A DNA stretch of 64,000 bases, taken from positions 62,001-126,000 of the forward strand of contig JACPUX010000003.1 in NCBI GenBank assembly GCA_016192065.1. The letters are read 5' to 3'. The notes beneath the pieces were generated by a model. It was not told the origin of the DNA and ran no database searches. It saw nothing but the letters and a program-made list of their open reading frames with translations. Below, one piece after another: positions 1-9,513 of this stretch. Source of the stretch: Betaproteobacteria bacterium (GTDB lineage: Bacteria; Pseudomonadota; Gammaproteobacteria; Burkholderiales; Casimicrobiaceae). The position numbers and the translations under genes were made by a program. Position 1 is the stretch's first letter. The number at the start of each line of letters is the position of its first letter.

Positions 1-841
1 TTGCGGCAAGCGTTGTGACCCATTCGTCCACTACCACGCTGTATGTACCCGCTGTCGGGATTTCAAGGATCAGTTCGGACTGTGCGCTTCGGTGGAGTGC
101 AAAGGCATAGGAGATATGGTTCGCTGCTTCGCTGGAGTCTGCGGATCCAAGGGTTGCGTTCTCTGCGGCGACAAACGTATTGCCCAGAGATGCCGACATC
201 GCTGCCTTGGCGACAGCGGTGGAACGCCCGCCGCTAAGTGCGTTGGCCTCGATCCAAGAGATGACGGCATTCAGCGACGATCTAAACTTCACCGTGCCAG
301 GGTGTGCGGTGGTGAAGGTCACGAGCGATCGAAATCCGCACTTGGCTTCGGAGAGGTGCAGGGTTTCCCGAGTGGCGTTTCCGTTTTCGGCGTAGACCGC
401 GATCCTCAGCCCCTTGGGGGCTTGGGCAACCGCAGCACAATCGGTAGTCCCGTTCCGATAGAACTCGGTGTAAGTGGCCGTCGGCGCAGCGAGAGCCTGG
501 TACTCGCTGCAAGACACTGCGCTAGAAGTGGATGCGTTTCGAGGTGGAAAGATCTTGTCAAAATCAAGGACCGGAATGACCAAAGGTGGCTGCGGTTTCG
601 GCATAGGGGGCCACGGCATGTGCGCAGGGAATTTGACGAACGACGGTTCGGGCGGGGCCGGCAGTTTGTTTGCAAGATCTTGCATGGTCCCGCGGAGGTG
701 CGCAATCTCACTCATGTTAGACACAACGCTCTCTTGGGTTCCGCACAGCAGCAGGGTCAATTTCGCGGTCGCTTCATCCATGCGGGATAGATCGTTGTGA
801 ATTGCGTCAATTACTGCAGCATGTTCTGGTACTCGTGACAT
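1..841 (-). CDS. Hypothetical protein, 3' end outside window
   Basis: An open frame of 280 codons runs from an ATG at 841 to the left edge without a stop, so the C-terminus is missing. An AGGAGA Shine-Dalgarno lies just upstream of the ATG and decides the start. The first ~55 residues are hydrophilic with heptad-like leucines (possible coiled coil). A proline-rich linker (about residues 56-90) follows, then a domain with a few cysteines. There is no signal peptide or membrane segment. I do not recognise a family and assign no function. Codon use looks less GC3-biased than in the metabolic genes further right, so a laterally acquired gene is possible but not shown. Confidence 0.7.
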   Translation of the reverse strand, partial: MSRVPEHAAVIDAIHNDLSRMDEATAKLTLLLCGTQESVVSNMSEIAHLRGTMQDLANKLPAPPEPSFVKFPAHMPWPPMPKPQPPLVIPVLDFDKIFPPRNASTSSAVSCSEYQALAAPTATYTEFYRNGTTDCAAVAQAPKGLRIAVYAENGNATRETLHLSEAKCGFRSLVTFTTAHPGTVKFRSSLNAVISWIEANALSGGRSTAVAKAAMSASLGNTFVAAENATLGSADSSEAANHISYAFALHRSAQSELILEIPTAGTYSVVVDEWVTTLAA

Positions 842-1142
842 GGCGGTCTCCTACGATTGAACAAGTTACCTGGGATGACGATTGCTTCGTAGTTTCTCGA
901 AGCGAAAAATGCTGGCGGTTACGGCTTGCGCTGCACATACTCCCTACGGCAACGTCGCGGGTCCAATCGATCACCAACGTGTACCAATTGGCGCTGACGT
1001 CGAAGCATGCAGCACCACCGCAGAGCAGTCTTCCGCCCGTGTGCATGTCGAAGACGGCGGTGGCGTAAAAATGCGGACTGCGTCGTCGTCAAGGGCCTAG
1101 GGTGTGCTGGGCCGCAACCACTGCAATTCTGACCGGCCCGCC
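842..1142. other. Intergenic stretch without recognisable gene
   Basis: About 300 bases separate the start of the leftmost gene from the stop of the Sel1-type gene. Short open frames exist on both strands, but none has a convincing ribosome binding site or a recognisable protein. The promoter for the leftmost gene should lie at the left end of this stretch; I could not place it. Confidence 0.5.
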
Positions 1143-1517
1143 TCAGCAGCCACCCGGCCCCGGCACGTATTCGGTCTCGGCGTTGGCGCCTAGGCCGGTG
1201 CGAATGCGCTCCAGCAGCATAATGGCGCCGGGCGAGCCGTGTTTGGCCGCCAGTTCAAGATGGCGCTGCGCGAGATCGAGATCACGCGTGACCGGACCAT
1301 CCGGCGCTTTTCCTGCATAGCGCATACGGCCGGCAAATTCCGCCGCCCAGTGGTCGCCCGCCGCCGCGAGGCGTTCCAGATTCAAAAGCGTCGGTGAGGT
1401 AACGCCTGGTGCTGCAGCGGGGTTCGCGCGAGCGACCAGGGTCTGGGTGAAGGCCGGAGCGGCGAGGCCGCATATGAACACGACCGCCGAGGTGGTCATC
1501 AGGAGCTTGAGGTTCAT
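1143..1517 (-). CDS. Small secreted Sel1/TPR-like repeat protein
   Basis: A 124-residue protein. The ATG at 1517 is chosen because AAAGGAGA lies at the right distance upstream and because translation from it begins with a clear signal peptide (MNLKLLMTT, then a hydrophobic stretch, Ala-rich cleavage region near residue 25). The mature part has one to two Sel1-like helical repeats: an A-x-x-G-D-x-x-A pattern near residue 50, then DLDLAQRHLELAAKHGSP-type helices near residues 77-95. Sel1 repeats mediate protein-protein contacts; a periplasmic scaffold role is inferred. The gene is divergent from the regulator at 1714, with paired inverted repeats between them. Confidence 0.75.
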   Translation of the reverse strand: MNLKLLMTTSAVVFICGLAAPAFTQTLVARANPAAAPGVTSPTLLNLERLAAAGDHWAAEFAGRMRYAGKAPDGPVTRDLDLAQRHLELAAKHGSPGAIMLLERIRTGLGANAETEYVPGPGGC

Positions 1518-1617
1518 GATGTTCTCCTTTCGCATTTCGTTCGATGTAACGCCCTGGGGTACCCGCAAAGGCTCGGGAGCCTTGCATCAGTCAGATCACT
1601 CTGGCGGGCGCGATGCG

Positions 1618-1656
1618 GTAACAACGTTACACAGGCGCCGTTAACGCATCGTTAAC
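1618..1656. promoter_or_regulatory. Paired inverted repeats, candidate operator
   Basis: Two small dyads lie in the divergent gap between the Sel1-like gene and the regulator: GTAAC-aac-GTTAC at 1618-1630 and GTTAAC-gcatc-GTTAAC at 1640-1656. The second contains the -35-like hexamer of the candidate rightward promoter. The position suggests a binding site controlling one or both genes. The dyads are seen directly; operator function is inference. Confidence 0.35.
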
Positions 1657-1680
1657 AATCCGCCCCTATGGGTTCATACT
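1652..1680 (+). promoter_or_regulatory. Candidate sigma-70 promoter for the regulator gene
   Basis: TTAACA at 1652-1657 and CATACT at 1675-1680 are separated by 17 bases and match the sigma-70 consensus at 5/6 and 4/6 positions. The regulator ATG is at 1714, leaving a short leader. Confidence 0.4.
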
Positions 1681-1713
1681 GTGTTCGTCGGAGCCGCGAG
1701 CGGGGAGACCGCC

Positions 1714-4578
1714 ATGACGCTGCACGTACAGGGAGAACTACGCTGGCGGGACCGCGCGGGGTGTTTCACACCGCTACCGGCGACTTTGCCAATGGCCTTG
1801 CTGCTGGTGCTCGCGCGGGACGGCGCCCGTAGGACCCGCGGCGAACTGGCCGCGCTCTTCTGGCCGGATGCGCCAACGGAAGTGGCGGCGCTCAATCTGC
1901 GTGTCAACCTGCACAAGGCGCGACGCTTGCTCGTCGAGCTGGGCGCCGCCAACGAACTCGAAACCGATCGGCACACGCTGCGCTGGGCGCCGCCCCTCGA
2001 CTTGCCCCCACTTGCCAAGGCGACCGGGCCGATCGCCGTCGGCTTCACACTCCCCGGATTCGATCGCTTCGAGACTTGGCTACGTGCCTGGCGCGACCGT
2101 TCGTCCTCGCTGTCCTTGGAACTGGTGGCCGAACCCGATGATACGGATGAGATCGCGTCGCCCCTCAGGGCAGCACATTTCTATGGCCGCCGCGTCGAAC
2201 TTGCGCGCCTGCGCGCGGCGAATTTCGCGGCCCAACTCGTCATCGGCGAGCCGGGTGTGGGCAAGACCGCGCTCATCGAAGCGGCCTTCGCGCCCTGCGT
2301 GTGGCTGCGCTGTAGAGAGACTTTGCGCCAGGCATCCTTCTGCGTGGTGGCCGAGCTTTTCTCCAGTCACCCGCAATGGCTCACCGAACTGGGTCCCTAT
2401 CGTCTCGACCTGGCGCGACTCCTACCGGAGTTGGCGCCAAACGAACCGCTCCCGCCGCTCGACGCGCTCACCGCCCGAACCCGACTGTTCGAAGCCATGG
2501 CCAGAGTACTCGAAGCGCAGGTGACCCGCCTGGCGGTGGACGACCTGCAATGGGCCGACCATGCCACAGTCGATTGGTTGGTGATCCTGGCGCATCGGGG
2601 GCGGGTGCGTTGGGTCGCCACCGTGCGCCGCGGTGAACTCCCAACCGAGGTACTGGCTGTCATTCGTGGGATGGAGCGGCGCGGTTTACTCGGCGAGTTG
2701 GTTCTGGGAGGGCTCGATCGCAGCGCGCTCAATTGCGTCTTGCACGAACGACGCCCCGATTTGGCCGGCCCGCCGGGCGCGCCGGGCGAGCACGCTTGGC
2801 TGCACGCGCTTTGGTCGTACACCGGGGGCAATGCCTTCTTCGCCATCGAAATCGCGGACGGGCTGCAAGCGGGGGACGAACCGAACAAGCTGGGCGACTT
2901 GCCCCTGCCAGCACGGGTGGCGGTGGCGATCAAACAGCGCCTGGCGGCACTCGGGCCTGAGGCACTGGCGGTGGTGCAAGCGGCCGCGATTTGCATTGGG
3001 CAACCCGCATTGAATTTCCTGGCCGCGACCACGGGTCTTGCCCCCGAGGACGTGCTGCGAGCCATGGAAGAGGGCGAGCGTTTCGGGTTGCTTGACAACG
3101 GTGGAGTGCGGCACGACGTGTTGCGTGAGGGTCTGCTCGCCGAGATGCTGCCAGCACGGGCCGCCGAGTTGCATCGTCGCGCCGCCGAAGTCCTAGATGC
3201 TGCTGGAGCAGAACCCGAAATGGTTGCCCACCACTGGATGGCTGCCGGGCGCCCGGATGCCGCCGCGCCCTGGTTCCTGCGTTGCGCGCAACGTCTCAAG
3301 CAGTTGGGCGACAGGGACGGCGCCGTGGCGCTCTTGGAACGCGTGCGGGAATTGAGCACCGACCAAACTCTGATTCTGCGTGTTGAAGTCATGCTTGCTC
3401 AAGAACGACTCTTCGACGATTTGCCGGCAGGACGGCAGGCCCTGGAGTCTATTCTCGCGCGGGCCGCCTGCCTGCCTCCAGGTGATGCGCGATGGGCGAT
3501 CGAGGCGCACGTCTTGGCGGCTTTGACAGACAACGCCGTGTTTGGCGGAGACTTGTCCCAAGCCGTGGTGTACCTCGGGCCCTTGCGTGGGAAGATCGAC
3601 GGATTGCCCGCGGACGTGCGCGTCGAAGCGCACCAGGTGATCATCGAAGCGGCCATGCGTTTGGATGACTTGGCGCTAGCGAAAGCGTCGCTACAGGCGC
3701 TTCGCGAAGCCCAATGCCCATTGCCGGTGATCCTGTCGTTCGAAGCGCAGATTCATTGGTTCGCGGGTGATTTGCCGGCCGCGCGCGCGGTTTTCGAAAC
3801 CCTGTTGGTGCGGCACGCGGACTATTGCCAGGGCATCACCATCGAGAACGATCTGGCCGTGGTCTATTTCGCCCTGGGTGATCTCGGTGCGGCGGAGGCG
3901 ATGGCGCGGCGCAGCCTCAAGAGCTGGGCCGGGGTGGCGCACACCGAGGCGCTTTCGCTTCTGGTGCTGGGCGCGACACTGACCAGTCTGGCGCGCTTCG
4001 AGGACGCCGCCGCTGCGCTGGATCGGGCCGAGCTTCTGGGTCGCGCGCAAGGGTCGGCGCGTTTCGTGGGCGAAGCGCAGGTGCGGCGCGCCATGCTCTT
4101 GTGGGCGCAGGGGCAAGACAAAGCGGCGCAGCGCTGCGCCTTAAGCGCGCGGGCGACTTGCGGACAGACCGTCGAGACGCTGCGCCAGAGCGCCGTTGAC
4201 CTCGCAATCGTGCTGGGCGGAGGCGCAAGGAAAGACGGGTTGGCCATAGAAGCCAGCGGGCGCCTCGCCGAACTCGTCGAGGGGGCGCGGCACCCCTTGG
4301 CTTTGGTGCGATGCTGGCGAGGGATTGGCGCGGCCGCTGAGGCCGCGGGAGACCGCCGCCGGGCACTCCATGCGGCGCGCCGCCAAGAGGCGGTGGCCGC
4401 ACGTTCTGGCCTTGCCGAGTGGCGCTGCGAAGCGCTGTGGCGCATCGCGCGGCAAGCGGGTGGAGCGGAAGCGGAAGGGGCGCGGGCCGAGGCGTTGGCG
4501 CTGGCGCATTCCATGGGCTTTGGCTGCCTGCTGCAACGGTTCGAAGCGAACCAAGTAAGGCGTCACGCACGCGGCTAA
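1714..4578 (+). CDS. SARP-like winged-helix / STAND ATPase transcriptional regulator with TPR tail
   Basis: A 954-residue protein starting at the ATG behind GGGGAGA; an upstream GTG at 1681 has no such site. The first ~105 residues look like an OmpR/SARP-type winged helix (a recognition helix containing NLRVNLHKARRLL). A Walker A motif (GEPGVGKT, about residues 178-185) follows a FYGRR-type entry sequence, and a Walker B (LAVDDLQW) lies near residue 273. The C-terminal half (about 500-940) is a run of TPR-like helical repeats. This is the layout of large MalT/AfsR-type ATP-dependent activators. The signal is unknown. It is divergent from the small secreted Sel1 protein, a possible target. Family assignment is firm, regulon is inference. 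Confidence 0.85.
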   Translation: MTLHVQGELRWRDRAGCFTPLPATLPMALLLVLARDGARRTRGELAALFWPDAPTEVAALNLRVNLHKARRLLVELGAANELETDRHTLRWAPPLDLPPLAKATGPIAVGFTLPGFDRFETWLRAWRDRSSSLSLELVAEPDDTDEIASPLRAAHFYGRRVELARLRAANFAAQLVIGEPGVGKTALIEAAFAPCVWLRCRETLRQASFCVVAELFSSHPQWLTELGPYRLDLARLLPELAPNEPLPPLDALTARTRLFEAMARVLEAQVTRLAVDDLQWADHATVDWLVILAHRGRVRWVATVRRGELPTEVLAVIRGMERRGLLGELVLGGLDRSALNCVLHERRPDLAGPPGAPGEHAWLHALWSYTGGNAFFAIEIADGLQAGDEPNKLGDLPLPARVAVAIKQRLAALGPEALAVVQAAAICIGQPALNFLAATTGLAPEDVLRAMEEGERFGLLDNGGVRHDVLREGLLAEMLPARAAELHRRAAEVLDAAGAEPEMVAHHWMAAGRPDAAAPWFLRCAQRLKQLGDRDGAVALLERVRELSTDQTLILRVEVMLAQERLFDDLPAGRQALESILARAACLPPGDARWAIEAHVLAALTDNAVFGGDLSQAVVYLGPLRGKIDGLPADVRVEAHQVIIEAAMRLDDLALAKASLQALREAQCPLPVILSFEAQIHWFAGDLPAARAVFETLLVRHADYCQGITIENDLAVVYFALGDLGAAEAMARRSLKSWAGVAHTEALSLLVLGATLTSLARFEDAAAALDRAELLGRAQGSARFVGEAQVRRAMLLWAQGQDKAAQRCALSARATCGQTVETLRQSAVDLAIVLGGGARKDGLAIEASGRLAELVEGARHPLALVRCWRGIGAAAEAAGDRRRALHAARRQEAVAARSGLAEWRCEALWRIARQAGGAEAEGARAEALALAHSMGFGCLLQRFEANQVRRHARG

Positions 4579-4607
4579 GACTCGCGGGAATGGCGCCGAG
4601 AATCGGC

Positions 4608-4613
4608 TAGAAT
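4608..4613 (+). promoter_or_regulatory. -10-like TAGAAT upstream of pyk
   Basis: TAGAAT lies 28 bases before the pyruvate kinase ATG. No good -35 hexamer is visible at the usual distance, so this is a weak candidate. Confidence 0.3.
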
Positions 4614-4641
4614 GCCGCTGTTCCCATTTTGCGAGAGCAGC

Positions 4642-6075
4642 ATGCAAAGAACCACCAAGATCGTCGCCACGCTGGGGCCAGCTTCGTCCGAGCCGGCCAT
4701 CCTGAAAGCCATGTTGGAAGCTGGTGTCGATGTGGTGCGAATGAATTTTTCGCACGGCGCGTCGGGGGAACATATCGCCCGGGCGGAGCTGGTGCGCAAG
4801 CTGGCGGCCGAGGTGGGGCGCGCGGTGGGCATCATGGTCGACTTACAGGGGCCGAAAGTGCGCATCGGCAAGTTCGCCGAAGGAAAGGTGGCGCTGAAGC
4901 GCGGCGACCGCTTCGTGCTCGATGCCGATTGCGCCCTGGGCAACGAGGAGCGGGTGGGACTCGACTACAAGGAACTCACCACCGACGTCGGCCGGGGCAC
5001 TGTGTTGCTGCTCGACGATGGGCGGATTCAGCTCACCGTGGACGAGGTCAAGGGGCGGCAGATTTTCACCCATGTCAATCAGGGCGGCACCTTGTCCAAT
5101 AACAAGGGCATCAACCGCCAGGGCGGGGGCATTTCGGCGCCGGCGCTGACCACCAAGGACATGGAAGACATCCGCACCGCGGCGCAGATGGAAGCCGATT
5201 ACCTGGCGGTGTCCTTCCCCAAGAGTAGTGCCGACATGTACATGGCGCGCACGCTGTTGCACGCGGCGGGAGGCACGGCCATGCTGGTGGCCAAGATCGA
5301 GCGTGCCGAAGCGATTCCGGCGCTCGAAGACATCTTGAACGCCAGTGACGCGATCATGGTCGCGCGGGGCGATCTGGGCGTGGAGGTGGGGGACGCCGCG
5401 GTGCCGGCGCTGCAAAAGCGCATGATCCGGCGTGCCCGGGAGTGCAACAAGCTGGTGATCACCGCCACGCAGATGATGGAATCGATGATCGCCAGCCCCA
5501 TCCCCACGCGGGCAGAGGTGTCCGACGTGGCCAATGCGGTGATCGATGGCACCGACGCGGTCATGCTTTCGGCCGAAACCGCGGCAGGGCAGTATCCTCT
5601 GGAAACCGTGCAGGCGATGGCGCGCATTTGTCTGGAGGCGGAAAAGGAGCAGGCCCGCAGTCCCGACGAGGCCTTCCTGCAGCGCGTGTTCACGCGCATC
5701 GATCAGTCGATCGCCATGGCCGCGCTGTTCACCGCACACCACCTCAAGGTCAAGGCCATCGTGGCGCTGACCCAATCCGGCTCCACCGCCTTGTGGATGT
5801 CGCGCCTCGACGCCGGGGTACCGATCTACGCCCTCACGCCGGAAATCGGCACCAGCCGCAAGGCGGCCATGTTCCGCGGGGTATACCCGGTGGTCATGCA
5901 ATACCACACCCGCGACAGCGAAACCCTGCTGGCCGAGGCGGAAGAAGTCCTGCTGTCCCATCGCATCGTGCAGGAGGGCGACCTGGTGGTCATCACCATC
6001 GGCGAACCCATTGGCAAGTCGGGCGGCACCAATACCTTGAAAATTCTCAAGGTGGGCACACACCGGCAGAAGTAA
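4642..6075 (+). CDS. pyk: Pyruvate kinase
   Basis: Converts phosphoenolpyruvate and ADP to pyruvate and ATP, the last step of glycolysis, in the cytoplasm. The 477-residue length is normal for the family. Visible motifs are the N-terminal ATLGPASS, the RMNFSHG substrate loop (about residues 32-38), the AKIERAEA active-site segment with its catalytic Lys, and ARGDLGVE followed by the MMESMI and DAVMLSAETA segments. The C-terminal allosteric domain is complete. The ATG at 4642 is chosen by alignment with the family start (MQRTTKIVATLGP); upstream in-frame codons would add ten non-conserved residues. The aldolase gene follows on the same strand. Confidence 0.97.
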   Translation: MQRTTKIVATLGPASSEPAILKAMLEAGVDVVRMNFSHGASGEHIARAELVRKLAAEVGRAVGIMVDLQGPKVRIGKFAEGKVALKRGDRFVLDADCALGNEERVGLDYKELTTDVGRGTVLLLDDGRIQLTVDEVKGRQIFTHVNQGGTLSNNKGINRQGGGISAPALTTKDMEDIRTAAQMEADYLAVSFPKSSADMYMARTLLHAAGGTAMLVAKIERAEAIPALEDILNASDAIMVARGDLGVEVGDAAVPALQKRMIRRARECNKLVITATQMMESMIASPIPTRAEVSDVANAVIDGTDAVMLSAETAAGQYPLETVQAMARICLEAEKEQARSPDEAFLQRVFTRIDQSIAMAALFTAHHLKVKAIVALTQSGSTALWMSRLDAGVPIYALTPEIGTSRKAAMFRGVYPVVMQYHTRDSETLLAEAEEVLLSHRIVQEGDLVVITIGEPIGKSGGTNTLKILKVGTHRQK

Positions 6076-6163
6076 AGCGCGCGCCGCGGCGGGCGTGGGC
6101 GCCAGGGGTCGGGGCTGCGGGGCACGCCAATCGGGTAGTCCAAAACACGCCCCCGCGGGGCGC

Positions 6164-6169
6164 TATAAT
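6164..6169 (+). promoter_or_regulatory. -10 TATAAT upstream of fba
   Basis: A perfect TATAAT lies 53 bases before the aldolase ATG inside otherwise GC-rich sequence. The -35 position holds CAAAAC, a poor match, so activation or an extended element may be needed. Confidence 0.45.
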
Positions 6170-6222
6170 TGAGCTTTTGCGGCCTGCGCCCAAGCCACCT
6201 TCCAACTGTTACGGAGTTCATC

Positions 6223-7287
6223 ATGCCTTTGGTTTCCATGCGCCAACTTCTCGACCACGCCGCGGAGAACGGCTACGGTCTGCCGGCCTTCAACGTGAAC
6301 AACATGGAGCAGGTCTGGGCCATCATGGAAGCGGCCGCCGAACTGGATGCGCCGGCAATCATGCAGGCCTCGGCCGGCGCGCGCAAGTACGCTGGCGAGG
6401 CGTTCCTGCGGCACCAGATTCTGGCCGCGCTGGAAGCCTACCCGAACATTCCGGTCGTCATGCACCAGGACCATGGCCAATCGCCGGCAGTTTGTATGTC
6501 CGCCATTCGCTCGGGTTTCTCCAGCGTGATGATGGACGGCTCGCTCAGGGAAGATGGCAAGTCGCCTTCGAGTTATGAGTACAACGTTGAAGTCTCGCGC
6601 AAGGTGGTGGAGTTCGCCCATGCCATCGGCGTCACCGTAGAAGCCGAACTGGGGGTGCTGGGTTCGCTCGAAACCATGAAAGGCGACAAGGAAGACGGCC
6701 ACGGCGCCGAAGGTACCATGACCCGCGAGCAGCTTCTCACCGACCCCAACCAGGCGGCCGACTTCGTGCAGAAGACGCAATGCGATGCCCTGGCCATCGC
6801 CATCGGCACCTCGCACGGCGCCTACAAATTCTCGCGCAAGCCCACCGGCGACATCCTGGCGATTGACCGCATCAAGGAAATCCACGCCCGCATTCCCAAC
6901 ACCCATCTGGTGATGCACGGTTCGTCCTCGGTGCCGCAGGAATTGCTGGCGGAAATCCGTCAGTTCGGCGGCGACATGAAAGAAACCTACGGTGTGCCGG
7001 TCGAGGAAATCCAGGAGGGCATCAAGCACGGCGTGCGCAAGATCAATATCGACACCGACATTCGCCTGGCCATGACCGGCGCGATCCGGCGCTACCTGGC
7101 CGAGAATCCGTCGAAGTTCGATCCTCGGGACTACCTCAAACCGGCCCGCGAGGCGGCCAAGAAGATCTGCCTCGCTCGCTACCAGGCCTTCGGTTGCGCC
7201 GGCCAGGCTTCCAAGATCAAGCCCCTGCCGCTGGAAAAAATCGCCGCGCGCTACCAGAGCGGTGAGCTCGCCCAACTGGTGAAGTAG
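6223..7287 (+). CDS. fba: Class II fructose-bisphosphate aldolase
   Basis: Reversibly cleaves fructose 1,6-bisphosphate into dihydroxyacetone phosphate and glyceraldehyde 3-phosphate (glycolysis, gluconeogenesis, Calvin cycle). The protein has 354 residues. Class II zinc-enzyme motifs are seen in order: [13 protein letters not shown] at the N-terminus, [17 protein letters not shown] with metal-binding His, [13 protein letters not shown] and MHGSSS. The ATG at 6223 follows ACGGAG; the upstream in-frame start would add 18 residues without homology. It lies 147 bases after pyk with its own -10-like box, so it can be transcribed separately. Confidence 0.97.
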   Translation: MPLVSMRQLLDHAAENGYGLPAFNVNNMEQVWAIMEAAAELDAPAIMQASAGARKYAGEAFLRHQILAALEAYPNIPVVMHQDHGQSPAVCMSAIRSGFSSVMMDGSLREDGKSPSSYEYNVEVSRKVVEFAHAIGVTVEAELGVLGSLETMKGDKEDGHGAEGTMTREQLLTDPNQAADFVQKTQCDALAIAIGTSHGAYKFSRKPTGDILAIDRIKEIHARIPNTHLVMHGSSSVPQELLAEIRQFGGDMKETYGVPVEEIQEGIKHGVRKINIDTDIRLAMTGAIRRYLAENPSKFDPRDYLKPAREAAKKICLARYQAFGCAGQASKIKPLPLEKIAARYQSGELAQLVK

Positions 7288-7353
7288 CCTCCGTCCACTC
7301 CAGCCCCGAACCCCGCGACGGAACCCCGTGCCGCCGCGGCGGTCTTCTCGATC

Positions 7354-8448
7354 ATGAATGATCTGACCGTCGATTCGCCGGAATTCCTTGCCGGCATCCG
7401 TACCCGCCTCGCCGCCGAGGACGTGCCCCCCGTGGTCGAAGAGGTGCTCACGCCCCAGGCGCGCGCTGATCTGGTGGCCCATATCAAGCACTTGTTGGTG
7501 GAGAAGGACGCGACCCTGGTGGCGCACTACTACGTTGATTCGGCGATCCAGGAATTGGCCGAGGCGACCGGTGGTTACGTCTCCGACTCGCTCGACATGG
7601 CGCGCTTTGGCACCGAGTGCGCGGCGAGCACGCTGGTGGTGGCCGGGGTGCGCTTCATGGGCGAAACCGCCAAGATTCTCAACCCGGAAAAGCGGGTGCT
7701 GGTGCCCGCGCGCGAAGCCGAGTGCTCGCTCGACCTGGGCTGCCCGGCGGAAGCCTTCAGCGCCTTTTGCGACGCCCACCCCGAGCGCACGGTGGTGGTG
7801 TACGCCAACACCAGCGCGGCGGTGAAGGCGCGCGCTGACTGGGTGGCGACCTCGGGCATCGCGCTGGACCTGGTGCGTCATCTGGCGCGGCGCGGCGAAA
7901 AGATTCTTTGGGCGCCGGACCAGCACCTGGGCGCCTGGATTCGCGAAGAAACCGGCGCCGACGTGCTTTTGTGGCCGGGCGCCTGCGTGGTGCACGAGGG
8001 CTTCAAGGCGGCCACGATCAAGCATTTGCAGGTCGAGCACCCGGATGCGCAACTGCTGGTGCATCCGGAAAGCCCGGCTGAAGTAATCGCCATGGCCGAC
8101 GCCGTGGGCTCCACCACCGGTCTCATCGCTGCCGCCAAGCGCCTGCCGGCGATGAAGTTCATCGTGGCCACCGACCACGGCATCTTCCATAAAATGAGCG
8201 AGGCCGCGCCCGGCAAGCAATTCATCGAAGCGCCCTCGATCGGGCGGGGCGCGACCTGTGTCTCCTGCGCGCATTGTCCCTGGATGGCCATGAACGGTTT
8301 GGCCGGCATCGCCCATGTGCTGGAAACCGGGGCCAATGAAATCCTCATTCCCGAAGACATCCGCGCCCGCGCCGTGCTACCCATCCGCCGCCTGCTCGAT
8401 TTCGCGCGCGCCAGGAAAGCGCAGGTCCTGGGCAACAACGATGCTTGA
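7354..8448 (+). CDS. nadA: Quinolinate synthase NadA
   Basis: Condenses iminoaspartate with dihydroxyacetone phosphate to quinolinate, using an oxygen-sensitive [4Fe-4S] cluster, in de novo NAD synthesis. The 364-residue protein has the expected features: [15 protein letters not shown] near residue 52, a conserved Cys region [23 protein letters not shown], and the C-terminal [11 protein letters not shown] that carries a cluster ligand. It is the first gene of a nadA-nadC-nadB block, 66 bases after fba. All three enzymes of the prokaryotic aspartate-to-nicotinate-mononucleotide route are therefore adjacent. Confidence 0.96.
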   Translation: MNDLTVDSPEFLAGIRTRLAAEDVPPVVEEVLTPQARADLVAHIKHLLVEKDATLVAHYYVDSAIQELAEATGGYVSDSLDMARFGTECAASTLVVAGVRFMGETAKILNPEKRVLVPAREAECSLDLGCPAEAFSAFCDAHPERTVVVYANTSAAVKARADWVATSGIALDLVRHLARRGEKILWAPDQHLGAWIREETGADVLLWPGACVVHEGFKAATIKHLQVEHPDAQLLVHPESPAEVIAMADAVGSTTGLIAAAKRLPAMKFIVATDHGIFHKMSEAAPGKQFIEAPSIGRGATCVSCAHCPWMAMNGLAGIAHVLETGANEILIPEDIRARAVLPIRRLLDFARARKAQVLGNNDA

Positions 8449-8461
8449 GGCAACGGTGTAC

Positions 8462-8550
8462 GCTGGCGCCCGGCCGCCCGAAGGCGGCGCCAGCCGAGCG
8501 CTGCAGCGGGCGCAGTCCGCGAGCCGCACTCGCTTCCTTCCGGCGGAAGG
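8462..8550. repeat. Two hairpins between nadA and nadC
   Basis: Inverted repeat GCTGGCGCC / GGCGCCAGC occupies 8462-8494, and CCTTCC / GGAAGG occupies 8536-8550. Neither is followed by a T-run, so they are more likely mRNA-processing or attenuating structures than strong terminators inside the nad block. Confidence 0.5.
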
Positions 8551-8610
8551 GGGCGGGAGGGAAGGTACACCAGTGGCCATGCCGCCGACGCCTTCGCGGA
8601 TCGCCCTCAC

Positions 8611-9513
8611 TTGACCTCCGATCAGTCAGCGCGACGCTTCGGCTGGGCGATTACGCCCGAAGCTCTGTGCGCCGAAATCGCCCGCAACGTGTCGGCGAGT
8701 CTGGCCGAGGATCTGGGCGGCGCCGATGCGGCGCGCGACTGGACGGCGCAACTCGTGCCCGCGGGGCGGCGCGCCCGCGCCCGGGTGATCGCCCGCGAAG
8801 CGGCGGTGGTGTGCGGCGAAGCATGGTTTTCCGGCTGCTTCCAGCGCCTCGATGCTGCCGCGCAATTGCGTTGGCAAGTCGCCGAGGGAGAGCTGGTGGC
8901 GCCCGGCGCGGTGCTCTGTGAAATCGCCGCCGACGCTCGCGCGCTGCTCACCGCCGAACGTTCGGCACTCAATTTTCTGCAACTCCTGTCCGCGGTGGCC
9001 ACGCGCACCCGCGGCTATGCTCAGCGAATCGCCCACACCAGGGCGAGAGTCTGCGATACCCGCAAAACCTTGCCCGGCCTGCGTCTGGCGCAAAAATATG
9101 CGGTCGGCGTCGGAGGCGGGGTCAATCATCGACTGGGACTCTACGACGGGGTGCTGATCAAGGAGAATCACATCGCTGCGGCGGGCGGAGTGGCCGCTGT
9201 TTTGCGCCGGGCGCGCGAGTTCGTGCCCCCCGAGGTCGGCATCGAAATCGAGGTCGAAACCCTCGAGCAGCTCCGCCAAGCGCTGGCCGAAGGGGCCGCC
9301 ATGATCCTGCTCGACAACTTCCCGCCCGAACGCCTCGCCGCGGCCGTGCAGATCAATCGCCAAAGCGCGTGCCCGGCAGTGCTGGAGGCTTCCGGCGGCA
9401 TCACTCTGGACAACATCGCCGTGGTCGCGGAAACTGGGGTCGATCGGATTTCCATCGGCGCGCTCACCAAAGACGTGCGCGCCGTCGATCTTTCCTTGCG
9501 CATCGTGGAATGA
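8611..9513 (+). CDS. nadC: Nicotinate-nucleotide pyrophosphorylase (carboxylating) NadC
   Basis: Converts quinolinate and PRPP to nicotinate mononucleotide, CO2 and pyrophosphate. It has 300 residues. The visible signatures are [25 protein letters not shown] (PRPP/quinolinate binding), [39 protein letters not shown] and EASGGI near the C-terminus. The start is TTG at 8611, as no in-frame ATG lies near the conserved N-terminus; the ATG at 8579 is out of frame. The weak start may limit translation relative to nadA. The stop overlaps the nadB start (ATGA). Confidence 0.95.
   Translation: MTSDQSARRFGWAITPEALCAEIARNVSASLAEDLGGADAARDWTAQLVPAGRRARARVIAREAAVVCGEAWFSGCFQRLDAAAQLRWQVAEGELVAPGAVLCEIAADARALLTAERSALNFLQLLSAVATRTRGYAQRIAHTRARVCDTRKTLPGLRLAQKYAVGVGGGVNHRLGLYDGVLIKENHIAAAGGVAAVLRRAREFVPPEVGIEIEVETLEQLRQALAEGAAMILLDNFPPERLAAAVQINRQSACPAVLEASGGITLDNIAVVAETGVDRISIGALTKDVRAVDLSLRIVE

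Noticed and set aside
92-790. A 232-residue open frame on the plus strand at the left edge
   Set aside because: It is antisense to the open frame 841-1, which has a proper ribosome site and better codon pattern. Its product is arginine/glycine-rich without domains.
6163-8316. A 717-residue minus-strand open frame across fba and nadA
   Set aside because: It is fully antisense to two certain housekeeping genes. GC-rich codon bias creates such long empty frames.
8579-8614. ATG at 8579 as the nadC start
   Set aside because: It is out of frame with NadC; TTG 8611 is the only start close to the conserved N-terminus.
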